Source: Ciona intestinalis (Eukaryota; Chordata; Ascidiacea; Phlebobranchia; Cionidae). Taken from it: 64,000 nucleotides of DNA. Below, one piece after another: positions 13,301-22,100 of the stretch; position 1 is the first letter of the stretch, and the number at the start of each line of letters is the position of its first letter. The stretch is from the NCBI RefSeq assembly GCF_000224145.3, contig NW_004190447.1:1-64000 (forward strand), written 5' to 3'. The position numbers and the translations under genes are program-made. The notes beneath the pieces are model-generated. The model searched no databases, was not told where the DNA came from, and saw only the letters and a program-made list of their open reading frames with translations.

Positions 13301-16300
13301 TGCAACAAAGTCAGATGGTTGACAGCCATGGTGAAACAACCATCACTACATTGTATACGCAATGGTAAGTTTATATTAAGTTATCAAAGAAATGAAGTGA
13401 ATGTCAATACCTCGAACTTTACTTTAAGGGAATGATTACGTGTAAGGATATTCAGTATTGTTTTGGTTTTAGTGTATATATTATAAAAGGGTTATATAAT
13501 AATCCTTTTTCTCACCTTTTCTGCTTTTCGCTTGTTGTAACTGTTGCGTTTCATTCCCTGATGAAGTATCGCCGTATGGCAGACGAACTGTTGGAAATAC
13601 ACTATACGTTTTTATACCAGATGAGCCACTGATATATTGTTTGTACTATGCCTGGTAGCAGAAGTAACAGAATGATTATATAATATAGTGTATATATATA
13701 TATATATAATAGTCTATACTACTAAATAAATAAGGTTGATTAAAAATCAAGTATATTTAATTAGTGGAATATATTTGATTAAGTATATATCTTGTATGTT
13801 TCATTCAATTAAGTATGTATATGTATATGTCTGTGTGTTTTCAAATTATTGAAATATCCCCTTAATTTGTGGTTGGCAGCCAAAGTGTTAAAAATGTTAC
13901 TAACAACATACCAGTGTTTCCAATTTAAATTTCCGACTCACCCAGGTACCTTGAAGTGATGTTGCGACAAGTTAGTGGGGGCAGTACTGTTTTCTCGGAG
14001 ATGCGTCGACATTTTGTTAAGGTGCCAAATTATGCTGACTCATCATCTAGCAACCAACCAATCATAAACGCCGAGGAGTATTCAAATATCAACGGTAAGC
14101 AATAACTTCAGTGTTGCCAGATTTTCTAAAAAATTAAAAAAAATATTGTACACTGGGCACATAATTTCCAAAATTTATCAAAATTTTTTTCATTTTTCGT
14201 TTTTTTTTAATGAATTTTTTCAACAGAATTGAAAGCACTTGCCCAGATTATTGGACCTTATGGGATGAAGTTTCTGAATGAAAGTTTGGTGTGGCATATT
14301 GCTAGTCAGATCACTGAACTTAAGGTAAGAGAGAAACATTTCTATTATTATTAAATGGTGTTTTATTTTATGTAAAATTATTTTTAAGCAATGACAGTTT
14401 AAATGTCTATGAATTCCTCTGGAGTGACTTGTTAAATAAAAGTCTTCTTTTTTTGTTCTTTTTTGTCTTTAATTTCTAACTTTTGGGTAATTTTGAAATA
14501 AAAAATAGTCAAAGTCAGTAAAAAGCCATGAAAAACAATTTTTTGCAATAAGAAAAAACTATTTTTTTAACATTTAAGAACTAAACTTGTAAAAGTAAAT
14601 TGATTCCCTGAATAATTTGCGAGTATTTGTCACTGCTGAATAGCGAATCACGATCCAAAACATGAAATTGGTCACCGCGCTTCGCACCAGTATCCACAAA
14701 CCTGATGCAATGATGGAACTTATTTCCAACCTTGATGGTATCAATGCATCTTACAAACGCCTGGCTTATATTTAGTTATAACTAACTAACATATAAAGCA
14801 TCGCAAACTAATTGCACATTGGTCCTCCTGAAGAAATCTAGGCACCTTTAAAGGTGATATTGGTTTATGGATGAGTTAATTCCAGGTCCTCTGGCATGCC
14901 TGTAGCACCTCACTAAATTTAACACCGAAAAAAAAATGTTGTTCAAAAAATAGTTTTTGGCCATTTTGCATAAAACAACTGCAAAAATAATATTTTGGGT
15001 ATTTTGCATAAAATTAAGGCAAAAATATTACTTTGGCTTTTTTGCATAAAATAACATTTTGGCCCTTTGCATAAAATAACTGAAAAAATAGGGAAAACTA
15101 ATAGAATGTTTATACATCGTATGCTGCATTATATAACATAACCATGCTTTGCACTAATTCAACCACATTGTGGATATTTTGCATCCGTTCGTGTAGAAAT
15201 CAGTGGTGGACAACATGGACACACTAACAGGGCTGCGGACTAACTTTGATAAGCCTGAACAGATGGCTATGCTTTACAGGAAGCTGGAGGGTAATGCCTG
15301 CACATGCACTAAATGCTATCTTTAATTTTGCAAAAATAATTTCATTTTGGGGATACTGTATTATTTTAAATTTGGTAATAAAATTTATAATTTTTTTTGT
15401 CTAAAGGCTAAGTTCAAATTTTAAGTATTTTAATTTGGAAGTATTAGTTTAAATTTGGTAACTTTTTAATTAGAACTATAAATGAAATACTGTCAAAAAA
15501 TGACAGATTTTTCCCATGTTTACGTTTTTCAATTTGATTCACGTACATATACCACAGGTGTGGAAAACTTCTTGCTCCGAATGACGATCATTGGCGTCAT
15601 TTTCTCGTTCCGTGATGTTGCTCAAGAAGCATTGAACGATGTAACTAAAACTAAATAAATACTTCACAAAAAATATATTTTACAAAAAAACTTTAAAACA
15701 TATTTTACAAAAAAAACATCAACACATGATTGAATCTCAAATACCAGTTATGTTAGACATTATAGGCAACTATTTTTTTGGAAATCCAGGGTGGTTTTTA
15801 GACCATTGATATCCCCAAGTTATTACTTATAATTCGTAGGTTACTAGTAATTGGCATGTTACTTTGTTTAACAGTAATATTCCCATAGTGTATGTGTGGG
15901 ATTCTAAGCCATACCCATGTTAGTCACATATATTATGCATACGAACTGAATAAAAAATTCAAAGTTAAATGAAGTAGGAACTTTTTTTGTATTTTTACCT
16001 GTGCTGACATTGAAACAATATAGTAAGATGGGGAAAGATGAGACACCTTTTCATTCTATTTTCTCGTCACATTTGGTAGTAAACAAAGAACATTTGAAAA
16101 ATTATAAAACAGCATCTTCACAACTTCCATAGACCTTTGTTAATTGTTTAAAACACAATCAGGATATTTGGATATTATGTGCTAAACGTGTCCCGTCTTT
16201 CCCTACCCTACTATATAATACTGTGGTATCAAACTACCAATAACTTATAACACACACACATACTTACCAGGTGTTACAACATCGTATTCCATTCCTTCTC

Positions 16301-18325
16301 GCTTCTATTGCTGATTTCAAGGAACACATACCAAAGGAAACTGATATTAAGGTATCAGATGTGGGGATTTTACTGCATATAATATTTATTGTTAAAATTT
16401 AAATTTGGTGAAACTTTTTGAAAGGAAGGGGGCGTTTAACTGCCAATCAATTTTTTGTTCTTATATTAATATTTGTTTGGTAATTGGATTAAAAATACAG
16501 TTTCAGTGACTTTTTTGGTCAATTAAGCTTCGAATATTTTTATTCCAAGGTACATCAATCAAGGTGTAAAAAGGGCATTTTTTCGTAAAAAAGTTTATCT
16601 GTCACTGGTTACAAGTTGAAACCCAACTAATTCATTAAATATTCCTACATTTAATTTAATATAATATATTGACCAGGTGACAATAAACATAAACGAGCTT
16701 GCATCAGCTGCAGGGATTCCATGTGAGATCGATCCAACATTGTGTGCAGCTCTATCTGCACAGAAGGTACTTTCATTCAAAGTTTTTATTTTTTTTAATG
16801 ATGTTGAAGGCATTTTATGACCATTTCACACTTGTCACAAACATTTATTGTTTTTTCTGATATTTTCAAGTCTGTGACGCACATTTTTTTAATTATGTTG
16901 AAGGCATTTTATGACCATTTCACACTTGTTACAAACATTTATTGTTTTTCCTGATATATATTTAAGGCTGTGACGCACATTAATCCTGATTTTCATGTCT
17001 CCAAGACATTACTGCATTATAAAAATTCACCCACATAAAAAGATTTGCTTTAATAGGCATACTAACGAAAAAAAATCTTACTCGATTTTTTCAAAAGCTA
17101 TTTCATATTTTGAAACATAGGTGTTACCTAATCATCACATTTGAGCATCTCTATCCAGATAAAAAATGTCATTTTTCATCTGTGAAAAAAAACAAAAAAA
17201 AACTTTTAACTTTCCGCACCAACAGATTGAGAATCCTGACGAGGAATACAAAGTAGCTTGTTTGTTGATGGTGTTTCTTGCTGTGGACATTCCTGTTCTC
17301 GCTCGTAACGAGAGATCGGTTTTCCTCCCCGAGCTCGTTGCCCACGGTAACAACTGCCATTGTTTGGCGCGTGCAGTGAACCACGTAGCTGCTGCGCTCT
17401 TCACGGTTCATCGAGGAACCGTGGAAGATCGACTCAAGGAGTTTCTTGCTGTAAGTTTTTATTTTTTATATTTTGTTAAAAAAAAATTTATTTCATTAAG
17501 AAATGATTCAAGGGTTATGGTTGCCTTGAAATATTTTATTTATGTAATATTCCAATTTATTTACCAATCAGTTTATGCACGCGATCGCAACACTAAGGGA
17601 AACTGTATGTCACTTAAAAATACAACGTTCATGCAAAACATAAACATCATGAAATATAAAATAGATAAGCACTTTAAGAACACATTATTACAGTTACTAT
17701 CCTATTTGTGAACGTGGCATATTAATTTTAGGATGAATGTTTTATTTCATAAAACAACCTTTACTCTATAATCACTACCAGGGGCAAAATTCTATGTATG
17801 TAATACTCTGTGTTAAAAAAACGGCACCATACGAGGTTGTATTATTACATTATGTTACTGTCAAAAACAGTGTTTCCCAAGTTTTGTGACATATTAGTTT
17901 CTTATTTTCTGTCCAGTCATTCCTTTAATAAAAAATAAATGTTGGGTAACACTGGCCTAGGACTGCAAAATAAATATTGGGCAACACTAAGCCAGATCAA
18001 ACCTCAGCAAGGCATCTCATAAATAAAATGACGAGATAAATTTTCCTGAACTTCTCCTAACTCTTCTTGTCTTCTTCTTCAGCTTGCATCATCAAGTCTC
18101 CTCAAGTTGGGACAGGAGACGGACAAAGTGAGCACGAGGAGCAGGGAGTCGGTTTATCTCCTCCTTGAGAGGATCATCCACTTCTCTCCCTTCCTCACCA
18201 TGGACCTCCTCGAGTCTTGCTTTCCGTATGTTTTGCTGCGAAACTCGTACCACGCTGTCCGTCGCAACCAACCAGCCATGACTGGGCTTTCAAGAAACGA
18301 ATCAATATCTGCGACCGTCGCATAA
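1389..18325 (+). CDS. NCKAP1: NCKAP1 (NAP1/HEM-2), WAVE regulatory complex subunit
   Basis: Scaffold subunit of the pentameric WAVE complex, which restrains WAVE until Rac releases it to drive Arp2/3 actin branching. 27 exons: 1389-1514, 1681-1791, 2147-2239, 2299-2355, 2642-2784, 3117-3207, 3420-3557, 4126-4228, 4782-4887, 5479-5605, 5995-6131, 7386-7527, 7751-7882, 8980-9125, 9516-9768, 10209-10351, 11172-11303, 11754-11875, 13271-13364, 13946-14094, 14227-14324, 15197-15290 (or 14644-14737), 15558-15640, 16271-16351, 16677-16766, 17226-17450, 18083-18325. All junctions keep frame and give about 1,152 residues, against about 1,128 in human. Strong family landmarks include [48 protein letters not shown] and [18 protein letters not shown]. 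The start could be Met at 1389 or the second Met at 1413, which better fits the family N-terminus. The C-terminal tail after YHAV is longer than in vertebrates. No transmembrane segment or signal peptide is seen. Confidence 0.96.
1991..2114 (+). repeat. SINE-T fragment, internally deleted
   Basis: Part of the head (GGCTCGTCGCTGCTACCATT) joins almost directly to the tail part (GGCCACGCGGG then AAGTAAGTTACGTTCA). The body is missing. It lies in NCKAP1 intron 2. Confidence 0.7.
2425..2640 (+). repeat. SINE-A copy (ATT-tailed short retroelement)
   Basis: First of about fifteen copies of a second short family. Its landmarks are CTTTTGTTTCTATTAGAAG, TTTGTCTGCTAGGTG, AATTAAATGTAAATATG, a GTTTTAACAACTGTTG block, TCGCTATATCCTGTC, and a tail of AAAGTTATTATTATT. 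This copy has lost the ATT tail and abuts the acceptor of NCKAP1 exon 5. Confidence 0.7.
3783..4026 (+). repeat. SINE-A copy
   Basis: Near full-length, with the ATT tail ending at AAAGTTATTATTATTATA. It lies in NCKAP1 intron 7. Confidence 0.75.
4364..4745. repeat. Three tandem copies of a roughly 125-base unit
   Basis: Each unit starts near TTATTCTATAGGG (4369, 4497, and 4618 with one change). It carries a CCAATATTATAGTTA-like block and an AGTGTATCGTGCTTT block, and ends in AGTTGGTAAAATTG. It fills NCKAP1 intron 8. Confidence 0.7.
5030..5428. repeat. Three diverged tandem copies of a roughly 110-170-base unit
   Basis: The shared blocks TGTTGCACTTATA, GAGTGTTATTTT, CATATTTTATAACCTTCTA and AAGTAAAACTTTGCACAT recur three times in order, with indels between copies. 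It lies in NCKAP1 intron 9. Confidence 0.7.
6624..6766. mobile_element. Short hAT-like MITE (TAGGGATGCACAAT family)
   Basis: The ends TAGGGATGCACAAT and TAATGTGCACCCTA are inverted relative to each other, and the interior is AT-rich with GACGTCATCAAATG. The flanks CCTTTCAC and TTTTCACA share only TTTCAC, so the target duplication is imperfect. A related copy lies at 63841-63929. Confidence 0.6.
7171..7364 (+). mobile_element. MITE-G copy (inverted-repeat MITE)
   Basis: Defines the family: about 195 bases with inverted ends TATAGTAGGGTGGGGGAAG and CTTCTCCACCCTACTATA, and an interior AGCACATAATATCCAAATA with GTTTTAAA near the middle. Ends flanked by TA suggest a Tc1/mariner-type mover. No coding capacity. 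Confidence 0.8.
8019..8737. mobile_element. hAT-like non-autonomous element, 719 bases, exact 8-base target duplication
   Basis: The termini TAGGGCTGTGGA and TCCACAGCCCTA are perfect inverts. GTGAAAAC flanks both sides exactly (8011-8018 and 8738-8745), an 8-base duplication typical of hAT insertion. Subterminal regions on both sides are packed with GGTTAACCG-type palindromic repeats. The interior has no transposase frame. It sits in NCKAP1 intron 13. Confidence 0.85.
9889..10085 (-). mobile_element. MITE-G copy
   Basis: Opposite orientation to the 7171 copy: the interior CAGGGTATTTGGATATTATG lies near the right end. Both GC-rich ends are present. NCKAP1 intron 15. Confidence 0.75.
10851..11048 (+). 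mobile_element. MITE-G copy, near-perfect inverted ends
   Basis: TATAGTAGGGTGGGGGAAGA at the left and its near-perfect complement, ending CCACCCTACTATATA, at the right. The flank is TATATA on both sides. NCKAP1 intron 16. A 64-residue open frame across it is incidental. Confidence 0.8.
11955..12093. mobile_element. Fragment resembling the TAGGGATGCACAAT MITE, cut by gap
   Basis: Runs of ATTCTAGATTCGAA and TCTAGGATATCCTAGAA resemble the subterminal part of the 6624 element. The right end is lost in the following run of N, so family membership is tentative. Confidence 0.35.
12094..12143. other. Assembly gap (50 N)
   Basis: A run of exactly 50 N inside NCKAP1 intron 18. Coding exons on both sides join in frame, so no NCKAP1 coding sequence needs to be missing here. 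Confidence 0.95.
12144..12333 (+). repeat. SINE-A copy, 5' cut by gap
   Basis: Begins directly after the gap and ends in AAAGTTATTATTATTATTAT. Confidence 0.75.
13555..13675. repeat. Dispersed repeat fragment
   Basis: The block around CGTATGGCAGACGAACTG, GGAAATACAC, ATACCAGATGAGCC and the GCCTGGTAGCAGAAGTAACA block recur around 47565-47745 in the large gene's intron, where they are rearranged and partly inverted. Family unknown; probably a small transposon. Confidence 0.45.
14644..14737 (+). other. NCKAP1: Alternative NCKAP1 exon 22a (likely mutually exclusive)
   Basis: 94 bases between an AG acceptor (..GAATAG) and a GTATCA donor. It encodes 31 codons plus one base, with landmarks QNMK, ALRTS, KPDAMM and SNLD. 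These align without gaps to the exon at 15197-15290 and to the same stretch of vertebrate NCKAP1. Length and phase (0 in, 1 out) are identical to the second copy. Including both or neither would shift the frame, so only one can be used per transcript. The pyrimidine tract is weak. Confidence 0.8.
14905..15090. repeat. Tandem degenerate repeat between the two exon-22 copies
   Basis: About four copies of a 40-50-base unit carrying TTTTGCATAAAAT and an AACTGCAAAAATA-like block. It lies in the intron that separates exons 22a and 22b. Confidence 0.6.
15197..15290 (+). other. NCKAP1: Alternative NCKAP1 exon 22b (canonical copy)
   Basis: 94 bases, phase 0 in and 1 out, acceptor ..GTGTAG and donor GTAATG. 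Landmarks are [20 protein letters not shown] and YRKLE. It is nearer than exon 22a to the vertebrate sequence in its first half and in the FDKP.QMA stretch, so it is taken as the default exon in the gene model. Confidence 0.85.
16019..16215 (-). mobile_element. MITE-G copy
   Basis: Both ends are present but mutated (TAGTAAGATGGGGAAAG left, CTTTCCCTACCCTACTATA right). Interior orientation matches the 9889 copy. NCKAP1 intron 23. Confidence 0.75.
16787..16981. repeat. Tandem duplication of a roughly 100-base unit
   Basis: The block from TGTTGAAGGCATTTTATGAC through CACACTTG and ACAAACATTTATTG to TCTGTGACGCACATT occurs twice in a row with few changes. NCKAP1 intron 25. Confidence 0.8.
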
Positions 18326-19122
18326 ATCAGCACAACTAAACTTTTGCTACTACTTTTGAAATCGAATATTCAAATTTGAGCACAACTAAACTTTCTGTAC
18401 TACTTTGGAATTAAAAATTCAAATTTGACTGTTTTTGTTAAAATATGAGACCTACTTTAAATTTTGTCTTACCACAGTAATAGTAAAAAAGTAAATATAA
18501 ATTATGGTTTAGGACGATCTGAAAAGCTTTGTCATGTATTCCATGTTATATTATGTGTATCTGCTAATTTTTGCGTTGTATCAAAATCAAGTGAACTTAA
18601 ATATGCTGCTTATAATCGTGTTCATATTTGCAGCTAACCCAGATAACTTAACGTGTTGTTTCATGTTTTATTTCTCGCACTTGTTCTCTGTAAATCGTTG
18701 TTTACATATTTTCTGCTGAATATTAAAAATTCTTCTCCAGTTGAAATTATAATCATTCTTTCAGTAATCACTTATGTGGGGAATAAAAAAAACAACATAA
18801 AATTTGATTTTTACATTTACACGAATATGTTTGCGTAACGTATTCTTTGTTGTGTCTGTGTGTGCATTGAGTTGCATCTAGCGGACATCCCGGTTTTGCA
18901 GAGTCTGGAAGCCGAATAACCTTAGTTTTTCACTTTTTCTCGGTCGTTATACTTTGGACACGCTAGCGGGCGATATGTTGTAACCCGTAGCCTAGATAAC
19001 CGAAAAGAATAAAAGGCCTAATTGTGACTAGGTTATTCAGTAACAAGAAGACAATTTTTTCATTTTATTTTTATTTATAAAAAGGAAGAAAATATAAACA
19101 CAAGTCAGCAGTATTTTGACAT
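18326..19122. other. Convergent intergenic region between NCKAP1 and the large gene
   Basis: Holds the 3' UTRs of both genes. A near-perfect tandem duplicate of about 60 bases (GCACAACTAAACTTT units) lies at 18328-18430. Plus-strand AATAAA hexamers at 18782 and 19008 could end NCKAP1. On the minus strand, the hexamer complement at 19064-19069 lies about 55 bases past the large gene's stop. No further gene is supported. Confidence 0.5.
19064..19069 (-). terminator. Candidate poly(A) signal of the large minus-strand gene
   Basis: AATAAA on the minus strand, about 54 bases downstream of the stop codon at 19123-19125. The position fits a short 3' UTR. Cleavage is not verified. Confidence 0.45.
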
Positions 19123-22100
19123 TTAGTGAGATGACAATTCCTCTCGAACTGCTTCTTGTTTAACGAAGCCCACGGCAGTTTTCTGAAATTCCTGAAAAGA
19201 ATAAGTAAAGTTAACAAGAAGTTTGGTGGATTTTGCGTAAAAAATTACTAATCTATTCAATTTTTATAAACTTAACACAAAAATTACCATCTAACTGAAT
19301 GTGGTAATAAAAAGTCAAATTAAGTTACCCAAAATATTCTTACCGTTTTAAATCTTTTTTTCAGTCGCTCAAAGGCATTCTGAGTTGTTTGATTAAAAAT
19401 AGATTGAGAGCCGAATGTATTACTGCTGGATGAACTGTCTACAGAATACACTGTGTCTCTAATAATGTTTTCCCTTGACACTGGCTGCACTATATCTCTC
19501 CTACTTTGAGATCTATCCTCAGCGTGCCATGTATCTTTTCTACTACAACTCCTGGCCTCAGGGTGTATTATATCTCTCCTATCTGGAGATCGACTCTCAT
19601 AATGCCATTTTTCTCTTCTGCTGGATGATTTATCCTCAGGGTAACCTATATTTATCGTGCATACAGATCCATCTCCGTAATGCCTTGCGTCTCTTTTACT
19701 ATTTCCCCTGACCTCTGGATGCATTGTATCTCTCCTATTAGGAGATCTGTCCATAGGATACCATGCATCTCTTCTACTTGAGCACCTCTCATATTCCCTT
19801 GTATCTCTCCTACTATTTTTCCTGGTCTCCGGATGCATAACATCGTTTCTGCTTGGAGAACTGTCGTCAGAGTGCCATGCATCTCTTCTACAAAAGAATC
19901 TATTCTCATGGTGTGTGTTTCTGTAATCCTGAAACACAACATCCATTTTTATTTTAAATTTTAATTAAAAATGGGAATTCAGTCCTAAAAACAATCACCC
20001 ATGAATTTATAACAACTTTTGATTAAAAACATGAAACCAGTCCTAAAAAAAACACTTACAAAGTTACATACTAATTCGTTTAAGCAGGCATGAGGTGTAT
20101 GAAGTGTACCACCTTGCAAGAAAAAAATGTAACATTTAATTCAATCTAATTACCAATTTTGTTGAACGAGAAGTTTCCATCGATCGATTTCTGTCAAGTT
20201 TGAGGTCGTTGACGTCGACAACCAACTCTGCAAGTAATGCTGCGTAATCGGGACCCTGGATATAAAATTGACAAATTAAACTAATTTTCATCATTTTTGT
20301 GCCTTAAATGAGGAAAATTATTAAAAGTAATTTTTATCACTTTTGTGCCTCAGACAAGGTAAAATTATGGAGGTCCAAATTTTTACCTGGCAGTTGCATG
20401 TTTGTCCTGCACAATTTTGATTGACAGTTGGATTAATTGGACGATCGCCAGCATCATCCAGTGGATTGATGTGATTAGATGGAAATGGGTGGTTTGGCTT
20501 GCAGATCACAGCGACTGGTTCCACCCAGCGTGCTGGGGTCAATGCTGCTGGCTCTGGGTATTGTGTAGATGCTTCAGCAGTTCTAGAAGCAACCAACGTT
20601 GGTCCTGTACGTTGCGGTGAAGCGACAACAACTTGTGATGGGGCTCGGAGACTCACTGCATTTGATGTTTGTGTCTGTGTACCAACTTCGCTTTCCAAGG
20701 ACTGTGATAAAATTAAAAACGTTTTTTTAACCCAAACTAACTCTCTGTGGTGCCTGACAAGCTCACTAGACATAACTGAAACAATTCTAAACTAAATCTT
20801 CACCTGTCCAACTTGTACACCAACACTGCATTTCTGTGTTCTCTCTGCCTGGAAATAATAACAACTTGATTATGACAAAACAATTACAACTGTGACATGA
20901 AAAAGTCAGTGTTATGATATGGTAGTTACATAAACAAACTATTAACCCTGACTACAACAATAATCTAATAATCTCCAAACAGTTGAACATTATTTCTTAC
21001 TTTTCTGTATTGTCTGTATCTTCTTACAATGGATGCCGTGCTTGCATCTGTCTCACTTTCACTTGAATTACAATTCATCTGCAAACAAATTTTTTAGCAA
21101 AAAAATTATACACTAAACTAACATAGTGAATCAGCAACACTCAACATATGGAATTAACATATAATAATAATAACTTTATTTGTCTCTTCAATTAGGTAGC
21201 AAAGATTTAGAAATATTTTAAACGAAAAGACAGGATATAGTGACAAAACAACAGATGTAAAAACACGCTTACAGTTAAAAACATATTTAAATTTAATTGG
21301 AAGAAAATAAGCGTGGTCGCTACACCTAGCAGACAAACAAGCCATTTATGTTTAATTATTATTAAGTTAAAATGATATGATATTTTTGTTTGTGGTCATA
21401 AGTAGTAAACAATAAATTCTAACCTTCGATTTTGGTGGCACTGGTTTAAATCTTCGTCTCGGAGAGTTTGTTCTGCTAATAGGAGCAGCTAACTTTTCAG
21501 CGAAAATTTGTCTCTGAAAATAAAACTTTTCATTAATATTTATGTTTGTTGGGAAAGAAATTGTAAAATTGTAGACATGAATGACACATGTTATTTATTG
21601 AATGAATGTTTTGCTTTATTCCTGCGTGGCCGAAAATCCACAGTCGTTATAACACAGGTGTTCATACACCTCCTGCCAGCTTACCAGTTACTATGTACGT
21701 TACTTTGTGGGTGATTATTTTTTTGAGGATTCTTTTGTTTTTTTTATGTATGGCTGATAATTTGAACATCTTATTAGTGACCACTAGGTTGGAGCAATTG
21801 CCGTTAACTATCCTGCCCAAGGACATAAACGGTTACAATGGTACCAGCGACAAGTCTTGAACCCATTACCTCTGGGCCAAATGCAGGCACGCTAATTATT
21901 GTACCAGGGCCTATGACCCTGTTTAAACATAGAAATCACATCTACGTACCTCATAGAATCTTTTTGCATCAAGAATCTCTTTTTTTAATGCCATCAAATC
22001 AGACATATTCATTTCAATCTAAAAAAAAAACATTTTTTTAACAAATGTTAAGTAAATTAAAACATTGGGAAAACTTATAAAACACATCAGTACATTTTGT

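Noticed and set aside
13432..13632. 66-residue plus frame ending TFLYQMSH
   Set aside because: Its coding-like end is part of a dispersed repeat that also occurs near 47700; it lies in an NCKAP1 intron.
17135..17411. Minus-strand frames opposite NCKAP1 exon 26
   Set aside because: Two overlapping frames antisense to conserved NCKAP1 sequence.
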